A DNA stretch of 64,000 nucleotides from Streptomyces flavochromogenes (GTDB lineage Bacteria; Actinomycetota; Actinomycetes; Streptomycetales; Streptomycetaceae). How positions within the stretch are numbered: position 1 is the first letter of the stretch; every line of letters starts with the position of its first letter. The stretch is taken from the NCBI RefSeq assembly GCF_000717595.1, contig NZ_JNZO01000004.1, forward strand, positions 186,001 through 250,000. Reading direction: 5' to 3'. Both the position numbers and the translations under genes were made by a program. The notes under the pieces are model-generated. The model worked only from the letters and a program-made list of their open reading frames with translations, did not search any database and was not told the origin of the DNA. Shown here one piece after another: positions 1 to 7,532 of this stretch.

Positions 1-8
1 CGCCGCTG

Positions 9-701
9 TCAGCCGTCCCGCCCCTGCCACGTCGTGATGCAGGCCTCGTTGCCCTCGCCGTCGGCGAGGACCCAGAAGGCCGGGGCCCGATCCCCGGACA
101 CGAGACGGCCGCCCGCCGCGAGGGCGGCGTCGAGCCTCCGCAGCGCCTCGTCGTGCGGAACGCAGAGGTCGAAGTGGATGCGATTGCGCTGCGGGCGCGG
201 AACGTCCATCCGCTGGAACCACACCGCCGGGCCCTGCCCGAGGGGATCGACGAGTGGGGCGACGAGCACGTCGGGGCCCGGTTCGTCCGCGTACCCGAGG
301 AGTGCCTTCCAGAACGGCCGGATGGCGGCGATGTCGAGCGCGTCGATCGCGATCTCCAGCAGCTGGAGCGACCGCGGTGCCCCGGTCGCGACCTCGGGCT
401 CGGTGCGCAGCCCGAGCCCGCCGACGGCGGTGGACACCCGGTGTGCGAGTTCGACGTCCAAGGTGGTGACGCCCGCGTGCTCCGCGGACTGCAGGGTCAG
501 AAGGACCCGCCCGCGCCGGATGTCGAGGGCCAGGTGCCGGTCGGCGTCGTCAGCGCACGCGGCGACCGCGAGCGCCGCGACCTCGGCCGCCTGCGCCAGG
601 GACCGGACCGGGACCGCCGTGCGGAGGCCGCCCAGCAGATAGCGCCACCCCGAATCACCGACCGCGGCCGAGGCGCGCGAGCCGTTCAGTGTCGTCTCCA
701 T
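9..701 (-). CDS. VOC family protein with N-terminal pterin-dehydratase-like domain
   Basis: The protein has two parts. Residues about 10-95 resemble the small alpha/beta fold of pterin-4a-carbinolamine dehydratases, but the HHP catalytic motif is not preserved (DRHLALDIR is at that place). Residues about 105-230 form a glyoxalase/VOC domain (LEIAIDALDIAAIRPFWKAL at its start, NRIHFDLCVP and a final GNEACITTW strand). This pairing is common in actinobacterial VOC proteins of unknown substrate. I chose the ATG at 701 because a GAGG lies nine bases upstream; in-frame starts at 710 and 728 also exist. The stop is at 9-11, so the gene is complete. The domain calls are good; no reaction can be assigned. 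Confidence 0.8.
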   Translation of the reverse strand: METTLNGSRASAAVGDSGWRYLLGGLRTAVPVRSLAQAAEVAALAVAACADDADRHLALDIRRGRVLLTLQSAEHAGVTTLDVELAHRVSTAVGGLGLRTEPEVATGAPRSLQLLEIAIDALDIAAIRPFWKALLGYADEPGPDVLVAPLVDPLGQGPAVWFQRMDVPRPQRNRIHFDLCVPHDEALRRLDAALAAGGRLVSGDRAPAFWVLADGEGNEACITTWQGRDG

Positions 702-730
702 AGCGGTCATCCTCGCAGCCACGGACACCA

Positions 731-826
731 GGGTGATGCGCCGTCAGGGAATCCGGGGTGATGCGGCGTCAGGGAGCCCGGGGGTGCTGACGACAGGGAG
801 TCCGGGGTGCCGCACCGACAGGGGGA
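731..826. repeat. Four imperfect direct repeats of about 25 bp
   Basis: GGGTG-containing units start at 731, 756, 782 and 805, each followed by a (C/G)GTCAGGGA- or ACAGGGAG-like block, so the spacing is 25, 26 and 23 bases. They fill the gap between the VOC gene, which starts at 701 on the minus strand, and the end of the thpR gene at 829. On the minus strand they lie just upstream of the VOC start, so they could act as regulatory sites or form RNA structure. No function is established. Confidence 0.6.
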
Positions 827-828
827 GA

Positions 829-1452
829 TCAGCGCCCGTCGAACGTCCAGGCCTCGATGTCGCGGTACCGGATCGGCCCCGGGCCCCGGCCGAAGTTGCT
901 GCCCACCAGGTGGAGCCGTTCGGCCCGCCAGGGGCGACCGGCGAAGCCGGCGAGACCGGCGGCCACGTCCGCCACGCTCGACCGGTCGTCGCGGCGGGCG
1001 CGGGCCAGCGTCAGATGGGGGCGCAGCGGCCGGTCCTCGAAGGGGACGCCGCACTCCTTGACCACACCGCGCACGTCGGCGGCGAGGCGGTGCAGTCCGT
1101 CGACGTCCCCGTCGATCCCGCTCCACAGCACCCGCTCGTCGAAGTGCCCGCCGCCCCGCAGTGCCAGTTCCACCGGCCCCCGCGACGCCGCGAGGTCCGC
1201 GAGCGGCGGACCAAGCAGCGGCACCGTCCCGACCGGCAGCTCTCCGAGGAACGCAAGGGTGATGTGCCAGTCCTCGATGCGGTTCCAGCGCATCTGCGGG
1301 TACGCGTCGTAGGCGGGGCGGAGCTCCCGCTCCAGCTCGTCCTTCGCCTCGTCGGGCGGGGCGAGGGCGATGAAGACGCGAACCGTCGACGCCCGCTCCC
1401 GCTCCCGCTCGCCCTCACCGGGCTCCGTCCCCTGCCCGCGCGCCTGAGTCAT
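829..1452 (-). CDS. thpR: RNA 2',3'-cyclic phosphodiesterase (ThpR/LigT family)
   Basis: This is a 207-residue member of the 2H phosphoesterase family. The two signature motifs are visible: DWHITLAFLG with His63 and RPHLTLAR with His146. These histidines cleave 2',3'-cyclic phosphates to 2'-phosphates in RNA substrates; the family also ligates tRNA halves in vitro. The first 23 residues are a hydrophilic, Glu/Arg-rich stretch (GERERERAS), and the fold proper begins at VRVFIALAPP. A start near that point is possible, but the ATG at 1452 is the best visible one. The enzyme is cytoplasmic and shows no functional link to its neighbours. Confidence 0.9.
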   Translation of the reverse strand: MTQARGQGTEPGEGERERERASTVRVFIALAPPDEAKDELERELRPAYDAYPQMRWNRIEDWHITLAFLGELPVGTVPLLGPPLADLAASRGPVELALRGGGHFDERVLWSGIDGDVDGLHRLAADVRGVVKECGVPFEDRPLRPHLTLARARRDDRSSVADVAAGLAGFAGRPWRAERLHLVGSNFGRGPGPIRYRDIEAWTFDGR

Positions 1453-1563
1453 GTCCCGTTCCCTGCTCGCCCTGCTTGTCCTGCACCCGGCGAGGCCGTG
1501 GCGGTTTCCGATGCGAGGGTACGCGGTGCCCGAGCGGCCCCCGCTGCTGGGGACCCCGACCTT

Positions 1564-2802
1564 TCAGCGCGCGAACAGGGAGCCGATGAGACGCTGGGCG
1601 ACCGCCGGGGCGCCGTCCCCGGGCGGGCCCGAGGTGCCCGTCGCGTAGACCGCGCGCAGGTTCAGGTCCCGGGTGGCGAAGACGGCGCTCCGGTAGCCCA
1701 TGTCCGAGCCCGTCTTGCCCCACAGGACCGATCCGTCGGGGAGTGGCGCGTACATCAGGCCGACGCTGAAGCAGGCCGTGCCCCTGGCGGGTCCGGTGGT
1801 GCAGTGGGAGCTGCCGACGTAGGGCAGGGGCTTGCCGTCGGGTCCCTTCGGTATCGCGAAGAGCTCCGCGGTCTGGGCCGGTCCCAGCAGTCGGCCGTCG
1901 AACAGGCCCCTGATGAAGCGGTCCAGGTCGCCCGTGGTGGAGGTCATGCTCGCCGGCAGTCCGCCCTGCACGTTGACGTCGACCAGCCGGCCGTCGCTCC
2001 GCGGCTGGTAGCCGGGCAGGTAGGGGCGGGGCACGGGCGTACTGCCGCCGGTCACGGAGGCCCGTGTCTCCCGCATCTTCAGCGGGTCGAGGATGCGGGT
2101 CCTCACCTCGTGCTGGAACGAGTGCCCCGTGATCTCCTCGATGAGCTTTCCGGCCACGCGGTAACCGAAGGAGTTGTACTCCTGCCGGGTGCCGGGGCTG
2201 AACCTCGGGCCGGGAGTCCGCCTGCCCTCCGGGTGGAGCGTCAGCCGGATCACCTCGTCGAAGGTGACGTAGTCGAGGCGGCGCCGGATGTCCTCGTCCG
2301 GGGACGTCGAGGCAGGGGCACCCTCGAACTCCTGGGGCAGGCCGCTCGTGTGGTCGAGCAGCTGCCGTACGGTGACCGGCTCCTTGAACAGGTTCTCCGC
2401 CAGCAGCCCGGGGAGATGGTCCTGAACACTCCGGTCCAGATCGACGCGGCCCTCGGCGGAGAGCTGGAGCAGGATCACGGCCTCCATCGGCTTGCTGATG
2501 CTGCCGATCCGGAAGTGGGCGTCACGGCTGAGCCGCTGCCCGGTCACGACGTCGCCCGAGGTTCCCCGCCAGGTCTCTCCGTCCCTGTACACCCGCGCCA
2601 GGACACCCGCGGTCCCGTCCTCCGGGCGCACGGTGATCGCCTCGCGGAGGGCGGCACGGTCCAGGCCGGGGGCGGCACGGCCCGGACCGGGGCCGTGCCC
2701 GCCGTCCCCGGTCGCGGCGAGCGCGGGGGCGGCGGCACCGAACGTCAACGCGGCGGCCAGGGCCAGCGACAGGCGGAGCGGCATCGGTGAGGAGTGACGC
2801 AT
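1564..2802 (-). CDS. Secreted serine hydrolase (beta-lactamase / D-alanyl-D-alanine carboxypeptidase family)
   Basis: The start at 2802 is preceded by GAGGGAG and opens a Sec signal peptide (residues 1 to about 29, LSLALAAALT core, PALA cleavage region). An upstream in-frame start at 2850 would bury that signal. The nucleophile motif SxxK is SISK (Ser101, Lys104). The KTG box is GKTGSDMGYRS near the C-terminus. The usual YxN motif reads YNS (EYNSFGY), with Ser where Asn normally sits. The family includes Streptomyces D,D-carboxypeptidases and esterases of the PBP4/class C beta-lactamase fold, so the likely substrate is extracellular peptidoglycan peptide or an ester. At 412 residues the length is normal. 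Confidence 0.85.
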   Translation of the reverse strand: MRHSSPMPLRLSLALAAALTFGAAAPALAATGDGGHGPGPGRAAPGLDRAALREAITVRPEDGTAGVLARVYRDGETWRGTSGDVVTGQRLSRDAHFRIGSISKPMEAVILLQLSAEGRVDLDRSVQDHLPGLLAENLFKEPVTVRQLLDHTSGLPQEFEGAPASTSPDEDIRRRLDYVTFDEVIRLTLHPEGRRTPGPRFSPGTRQEYNSFGYRVAGKLIEEITGHSFQHEVRTRILDPLKMRETRASVTGGSTPVPRPYLPGYQPRSDGRLVDVNVQGGLPASMTSTTGDLDRFIRGLFDGRLLGPAQTAELFAIPKGPDGKPLPYVGSSHCTTGPARGTACFSVGLMYAPLPDGSVLWGKTGSDMGYRSAVFATRDLNLRAVYATGTSGPPGDGAPAVAQRLIGSLFAR

Positions 2803-3193
2803 CGGGACTCCCTCGGGAAGACGGTGATCAACTTCTTCGAGTCTGCCCACCCGGCCGGCCCACCGCGTCAGGGACCGCCCCCGGCCGCACCCTGAACCAT
2901 CCCTGACCTCACATCAGGGGGTCGGTTCCCGCCACCACATGGCCGAGTCGGGAGTGACACAGCACGCCCGTCGAGGGCGGGAGCACCCGACGACCCTCCG
3001 GCACGACGCTCCGGCACGGGTATCGCGCCCGTTGCGCTCCGGCACGGGAATCGCGCCCCGTGCGCTCCCTCGCGGGGGTGGTTCCCGGGGGCCGGTGAGC
3101 GTAGTCCGGCACGGCCCGCGGGAACGGTGCCCGCTCCAGGACGAAGCTGTGCGCTGCTCCCCGTACACCACGAAGACGGAGGTTCCTACGCAG
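2803..3193. other. Divergent intergenic region without a gene
   Basis: About 390 bases separate the serine hydrolase (minus) from the repeat protein (plus). Open frames run through part of it, but none has a convincing start, ribosome site or recognisable protein. It must hold the promoters of both flanking genes. A short direct repeat, CTCCGGCACGGG(T/A)ATCGCGCCC, occurs at roughly 3008 and 3036. No clear -35/-10 pair was identified. Confidence 0.5.
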
Positions 3194-5227
3194 ATGACCC
3201 ACGTACAGCTGAGACCGGCGGTTCGGCGGCGCAGGCCCGGCGGGAGGGCCGGGGTGCCGGTCGCGCTCTCCATGGCGCTCGTCCTCGCCCTGCCCGGCAC
3301 CGCGCTCGCCGCACCCGGCGATCTGGATCCGACGTTCGGTCCCGACGGCCGGGTGACGACCCCGATCACCGGGTACGCGGAAGGCCACGACATCGCGCGG
3401 CAGGCCGACGGCAGACTGGTCGTGGTCGGTGTGAGCGAGGCCGGCTTCGCGCTCGCCCGGTACGACACCGACGGCAGCCTCGACCCCGGCTTCGGCGGGG
3501 ACGGCACGGTGACCAGCGACTTCGGCGGTGGCGGTCACACCGCCAACGCCGTCGCGATCCAGCCGTCCGACGGGAAGATCGTCGTGGCGGGCACCACCGA
3601 GGTGATCGCCGAGGAGGGCGGCGGCTGCTGCTTCTTCTCCGTGGCCCGGTACAACACCGACGGCAGTCTCGACACGGGCTTCGGCGACGGCGGCCTGGTG
3701 CGCGTCGAGGAGTTCGGCGGGTCCGCGGACGGCGCGGACGTGGCCGTCCAGCCCGACGGCAGGATCGTCGCCGTGGGCAAGGGCGGCGGCGGAGGCTTCG
3801 CGCTCGTCCGCCTCGCAGCCGACGGCACCCTCGACCCTGGCCTCGGCGGCGACGGGGCGGTCGTCGCGGGCTTCACCCCCACCTCTCCGCAGGACGGCGG
3901 CGGCATCGCACGGGGCATGGCGCTCCAGCCGGACGGCAAGATCGTGTCCGTCGGCTACGTGGGCAACACCGCCTTCGACATCGGCGTGGCCCGGTACAAC
4001 ACCAACGGAACCCTCGACACCACCTTCAGCGGCGACGGCATGGTGACCGCGGACTTCGGCGGCACCGAGTTCGGCAACGCCGTGGCCGTCCAGCCCGACG
4101 GCAGGATCGTCGCCGCCGGTTCGGGCGGCCTCGGCTTCGCCGTCCTCCGCTACAACGCCAACGGCACCCCGGACGTCGGCTTCGGCACGGGCGGCCGTAC
4201 GTCGGTCAACGCCCCCGGCGACGGAGGCATCGCGTACGGTCTGGCGCTCCAGCAGAACGGCAAGATCGTGCTCGCCGGACGCGCGGACGACCCGAACAGC
4301 TCCGAGGCCAACGACTTCGGTCTGGCCCGTCTCCACGTCAACGGCGCGGTGGACACCGGCTTCGGCGGCGACGGCTTCGTCGTGACCGGCTTCAACGACT
4401 TCGACGAGGCGCGTGGTGTGCTCGTCCAGCCCGACGGCAAGATCGTCGCGGCCGGGTACGGAGCGGGCTTCGCCTTCGCCCTCGCCCGCTACCAGGGCGG
4501 TGACGGTACGCCTCCGCCGAGCGCGGACCTGTCGGTGACGAAGACCGGGACGACCACGGTGAGCATCGGCGACCGCGCCACCTACACGGTGACGGTCAGC
4601 AACGCCTCGACGTCCACGGCCACCGCGACCGGCGTGTCGCTCTCCGACACGCTCTCCGGAGCCGGGGGGACGCTCATCTCGGCCGTTCCCTCGCAGGGCG
4701 CCTGTACGACGACCACGACCGCTGCCACCTGCGCCCTGGGCTCCCTGGCCCCGGGCACGAGTGCGACGGTCACGGTCACGGCCGAACCCCGCGCCGTCGG
4801 CACCCTCACCGACTCGGTCGGCGTCACCGGCTCGCCGCAGGACCCGGTGACCTCCAACAACACGGCCACCGCGACCACTTCGGTGAACAACGCGCGCGGG
4901 TGCACCGTCATCGGCACCAGTGCCGCGGAGACCATCAACGGCGGCTTCGGCAACGACGTGATCTGCGGCCTCGGCGGCAATGACACCATCCGGGCGAGTT
5001 ACGGCAACGACACCGTCCACGGCGGCTTCGGGAACGACACCATCGACGGCGGCTTCGGCGACGACACCCTGAACGGCGGCCCGGGCAACGACACCCTGAC
5101 CGGCTACTACGGCAACGACCGCCTGACCACCACCGACGGCACCTCGGGCAACGACACGGCCAACGGCGGCGTCGGCACGGACACCTGCACCACCGACCCG
5201 GGCGACATCCGCATCAGCTGCCCCTGA
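3194..5227 (+). CDS. Large secreted protein: delta-60 repeats, DUF11 domain, RTX-like repeats
   Basis: The ATG at 3194 follows a GGAGG and starts a signal peptide (PVALSMALVLALPGTALA). Residues about 40-435 contain seven delta-60 repeats, recognisable as LDPTFGPDGRV, LDPGFGGDGTV, LDTGFGDGGLV and so on, each followed by a VQPDGKIV-type strand; these probably form a beta-propeller. Residues about 443-560 are a DUF11-like Ig domain (ADLSVTKTGTTTVSIGDRAT). Residues about 580-660 carry GGFGNDTI-type nonapeptides typical of calcium-binding RTX repeats. The protein is presumably extracellular and calcium-stabilised, perhaps an adhesin or matrix protein. No catalytic motif or sortase signal is seen. 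The function is unknown. Confidence 0.85.
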   Translation: MTHVQLRPAVRRRRPGGRAGVPVALSMALVLALPGTALAAPGDLDPTFGPDGRVTTPITGYAEGHDIARQADGRLVVVGVSEAGFALARYDTDGSLDPGFGGDGTVTSDFGGGGHTANAVAIQPSDGKIVVAGTTEVIAEEGGGCCFFSVARYNTDGSLDTGFGDGGLVRVEEFGGSADGADVAVQPDGRIVAVGKGGGGGFALVRLAADGTLDPGLGGDGAVVAGFTPTSPQDGGGIARGMALQPDGKIVSVGYVGNTAFDIGVARYNTNGTLDTTFSGDGMVTADFGGTEFGNAVAVQPDGRIVAAGSGGLGFAVLRYNANGTPDVGFGTGGRTSVNAPGDGGIAYGLALQQNGKIVLAGRADDPNSSEANDFGLARLHVNGAVDTGFGGDGFVVTGFNDFDEARGVLVQPDGKIVAAGYGAGFAFALARYQGGDGTPPPSADLSVTKTGTTTVSIGDRATYTVTVSNASTSTATATGVSLSDTLSGAGGTLISAVPSQGACTTTTTAATCALGSLAPGTSATVTVTAEPRAVGTLTDSVGVTGSPQDPVTSNNTATATTSVNNARGCTVIGTSAAETINGGFGNDVICGLGGNDTIRASYGNDTVHGGFGNDTIDGGFGDDTLNGGPGNDTLTGYYGNDRLTTTDGTSGNDTANGGVGTDTCTTDPGDIRISCP

Positions 5228-5264
5228 CGAAGCACGGGAACACCGCCCGGGCTCCGAGCCCGTA

Positions 5265-5295
5265 CGAGGCCCGCAAGCGCCCCGTACGGGCCTCG
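5265..5295. terminator. Likely bidirectional terminator between convergent genes
   Basis: CGAGGCCCG at 5265-5273 pairs perfectly with CGGGCCTCG at 5287-5295, leaving a 13-base loop. It lies between the stop at 5227 (plus) and the end of the minus-strand gene at 5309. There is no obvious U-tract, as is usual in Streptomyces. Confidence 0.55.
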
Positions 5296-5308
5296 CACGA
5301 GCTCCCGA

Positions 5309-5866
5309 TCAGCTGAGGTCGGTGAGCACGTCGGACACCGCGCCGGGGCGTCCGGGCCTCAGGAGCTTCTCGAAGACGGTGAGGACCAGTTCGTCGGTCT
5401 CGTCCAGGGGAAGGTGATCGTCGCGGCTGACGTGCCCGTCCCGGGGGCGGAAGCCGTGTGCGACGAACGACGCGATGCGGGCGCCGTCCCGTATAGCGTC
5501 CGCACTCCGGCCGTCGGTGTGCAGGAACGTGTAGCTCCGGCCGTGGACGGCGGCCCGCCCGGTCTTCTCCCGGCGCCGTCCGTCGGCCGCACCGTCGCTG
5601 ACGAAGGCGGCGGGGTCGTGCGGACTGAGCGAGATCGCGCTCGGCCCACGGGACGGCAGCGACGGCCCGTCGGCCTCGAACGCGCGGCCCATGACCGCGT
5701 TCTGGCGCTTGGCGAACCATCCCGTGAAGTGCTGCACGGGCTCGATGGGGACGGACGCCCGTACGCTCCCGACGGCGTCGATCACGTCGGCGCGGGTGCG
5801 GGCGTCGTCGACGTCGATGCGCCAACCACTACGGGTGGGCCGACGCCAGAGAGGCATGTCAGTCAT
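5309..5866 (-). CDS. Hypothetical protein
   Basis: I do not recognise this 185-residue soluble protein. It has no signal peptide or membrane segment, is rich in Arg/Asp, and contains notable blocks such as PVQHFTGWFAKRQNAVMGRA and GRSYTFLHTDGRSADAI. The ATG at 5866 has a GAGAGG eight bases upstream and is preferred over the GTG at 5872, whose spacing would be too short. The gene starts two bases after the stop of the SGNH hydrolase gene, so the two are almost certainly co-transcribed. They may lie downstream of the FAH hydrolase in the same unit. Confidence 0.7.
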   Translation of the reverse strand: MTDMPLWRRPTRSGWRIDVDDARTRADVIDAVGSVRASVPIEPVQHFTGWFAKRQNAVMGRAFEADGPSLPSRGPSAISLSPHDPAAFVSDGAADGRRREKTGRAAVHGRSYTFLHTDGRSADAIRDGARIASFVAHGFRPRDGHVSRDDHLPLDETDELVLTVFEKLLRPGRPGAVSDVLTDLS

Positions 5867-5868
5867 GC

Positions 5869-6507
5869 TCACAGCCTCTCAGACGAGGTGCGCCCCCTCA
5901 CCGTCGCGGCCGCCGCCAGCCACGTGCGCGCGACGACGCGGTGGCCGAGCGGGCTCGGATGGACCCCGTCCGGGGCGATGGCCGCAGCACCGTACACCTC
6001 GGCGGCGCGCGCCAGCGCCAGGTCCGTGCGGACCACCGTCGCGCCGTGAGCGGTCGCCGTGCGCACAACGGCGTCGATACGGGGCGCGAGGTCCTCGAAC
6101 CAGGTCTCCTGCCCGGGGCCGGCCGGGAGCAGGAACGGCGTCATGACGAACAGCGGGGCGCCGCACCTCTCCTCGGTGACGATGAGGACGCGGGCGAGGG
6201 ACGCCTCGAACTCCGGTACCGGGCTGAGGAGTCCGCGGTCGTAGCGGCGCCAGGTGTCGTTGATGCCGATCAGTACGGTGACGACCGAGGGGGTGAGGGC
6301 GAGGACGTCGGTGGCCCAGCGTGCCTCCAGGTCGTGGACCCGATCGCCGTCGCAACCCTTGTTGACGACGGTCGCGGGAGAGGGCAGGGCCTCGGCGATC
6401 ATCCGTACGTAGCCGTCGCCGAGGGAGGTGGGGTCGCGACGGTCGCGGCCGGTGTCCGTGACGGAGTCACCGATGAAGAGCAGCCGGTCGTCCCGGGTGA
6501 ACCGCAT
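5869..6507 (-). CDS. SGNH/GDSL-family hydrolase (esterase-like)
   Basis: The 212-residue protein shows the SGNH blocks in order. Block I is FIGDSVTDTG with the nucleophile Ser, block III is LIGINDTW with the oxyanion Asn, and block V is DGVHPSPLGH with the Asp/His pair. Such enzymes remove acyl (often acetyl) groups from sugars or other esters. There is no signal peptide, so it should act in the cytoplasm. GAGAGGAGA precedes the ATG. The gene lies 12 bases downstream of the FAH-family hydrolase of the fucose regulon, so it may be expressed with it and deacylate imported sugars; that link is inference. Confidence 0.88.
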   Translation of the reverse strand: MRFTRDDRLLFIGDSVTDTGRDRRDPTSLGDGYVRMIAEALPSPATVVNKGCDGDRVHDLEARWATDVLALTPSVVTVLIGINDTWRRYDRGLLSPVPEFEASLARVLIVTEERCGAPLFVMTPFLLPAGPGQETWFEDLAPRIDAVVRTATAHGATVVRTDLALARAAEVYGAAAIAPDGVHPSPLGHRVVARTWLAAAATVRGRTSSERL

Positions 6508-6519
6508 GCGCGTCTCCTC

Positions 6520-7380
6520 TCAGGCCTGTCGGAAGGTCTGACGCATGGTGCCGAGACCGTCGATCCCGCACTCGACGACATCGCCGTGCCGCAGGTACGG
6601 ACGGGGCTCGGGCCGGCCGAGGGCCACACCGGCCGGGGTGCCGGTGTTGATGACGTCCCCGGGGTACAGGACCATGAACCGGCTCAGGTAGCGGATGATG
6701 CCGGCGACGGGGAACACCATGTCCGCGGTCGAGCCGTGCTGACGCTCGACGCCGTTCACCGTCAGCCGGAGCGAGAGCTTCTGCGGGTCGGGGATCTCGT
6801 CCGGAGTGACGAGCCACGGGCCGAGCGGGTTGAACGTCTCGCAGCTCTTCCCCTTGTCCCACTGACCGCCCCGCTCCAGCTGGAACGCGCGCTCGGAGAC
6901 GTCGTGCGAGACCGCGTACCCGGCGACGCACGCGAGGGCGTCCTCGTCGCTCTCCAGGTACCGGGCGGTCCTGCCGATCACCACGGCCAACTCGACCTCG
7001 TAGTCGGTCTTGACGCTGCCCCGCGGAATCAGCACCTCGTCGTACGGCCCCGAGACCGTCCACGGGTCCTTCATGAAGACCACGGGCTCGGCGGGGAGTT
7101 CGGCTCCCGTCTCCTCCGCGTGGTCACGGTAGTTGAGGCCGATGCAGACGACCTTCCCGGGTCGTGCGACCGGCGCCCCGACGCGTACGCGGTCGACCGG
7201 CACATCCATGGCGGGCAGGGCTCCCGCCGCCACGGCCTCGGCGAGCCGGTCGAGCACGCCGTCGGCGAGCGAGCGGTGGTCGATGTCGTCGGCGATGCCG
7301 GAGGCATCGAGCAGCCCGCCGGCTCCGTCCAGGACGGCGAGGCGCTCCGCCCCTGCTTCCCCGACCCTCAGCACGCGCAT
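6520..7380 (-). CDS. Fumarylacetoacetate hydrolase family protein, likely 2,4-diketo-3-deoxy-L-fuconate hydrolase
   Basis: The FAH fold is clear: CIGLNYRDHAEETG carries the His of the active site, and KTDYEVELAVVIG contributes the ExE metal ligands (Glu128, Glu130). Family members cleave C-C bonds of acylpyruvates with Mg2+. The L-fucose genes nearby make cleavage of 2,4-diketo-3-deoxy-L-fuconate to pyruvate and L-lactate the best assignment; the neighbouring LutABC would then use the lactate. I prefer the ATG at 7380 because GAAGG ends directly in front of the first in-frame ATG (7389), giving nine-base spacing only to the second. A perfect copy of the regulon operator lies at 7402-7412. Other acylpyruvase substrates cannot be excluded. 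Confidence 0.85.
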   Translation of the reverse strand: MRVLRVGEAGAERLAVLDGAGGLLDASGIADDIDHRSLADGVLDRLAEAVAAGALPAMDVPVDRVRVGAPVARPGKVVCIGLNYRDHAEETGAELPAEPVVFMKDPWTVSGPYDEVLIPRGSVKTDYEVELAVVIGRTARYLESDEDALACVAGYAVSHDVSERAFQLERGGQWDKGKSCETFNPLGPWLVTPDEIPDPQKLSLRLTVNGVERQHGSTADMVFPVAGIIRYLSRFMVLYPGDVINTGTPAGVALGRPEPRPYLRHGDVVECGIDGLGTMRQTFRQA

Positions 7381-7401
7381 GCCAGCCATCCTTCACGATA
7401 G

Positions 7402-7412
7402 ACATCGGATGT
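7402..7412. promoter_or_regulatory. Operator of the FadR/GntR-type regulator, perfect copy
   Basis: On the minus strand the site reads ACATCCGATGT, an odd palindrome (ACATC-C-GATGT). The same 11-mer occurs at 17355 and 18196. It sits about 20 bases upstream of the minus-strand FAH gene start. The match with the 18196 site extends three bases further (CTA). Confidence 0.75.
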
Positions 7413-7476
7413 ATCGACCCGGGAATGCAAGCAATCGCCCGCAGTTTTGTCCAGCCCTTCGACCGGATCAGGTTTG

Positions 7477-7487
7477 TCCTCCGATGT
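7477..7487. promoter_or_regulatory. Degenerate half-conserved copy of the regulon operator
   Basis: TCCTCCGATGT keeps the centre and the whole right half (C-GATGT) of the ACATCCGATGT operator but only three of five bases on the left. It lies about 45 bases upstream of the dehydrogenase start at 7533, where a promoter should be. Together with the site at 7402 it would serve the divergent promoter region. Confidence 0.45.
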
Positions 7488-7532
7488 ATCGTGTGGCCCG
7501 CCGATACCGCCACGCCCCAGGAGGCCGAGCCG

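Noticed and set aside
731..826. CRISPR array from the 25-bp repeats
   Set aside because: No spacers, imperfect units and no cas genes nearby.
733..2790. Long plus-strand open frame opposite the thpR and serine hydrolase genes
   Set aside because: It is antisense to two well-supported genes, is Arg/Gly/Pro/Val-rich, and has no domain or ribosome site; such frames are expected in GC-rich codon-biased DNA.
2909..5020. Minus-strand open frame of 703 codons opposite the delta-60 repeat gene
   Set aside because: Its apparent repeats mirror the repeats of the real gene on the other strand, and it has no natural start or composition.
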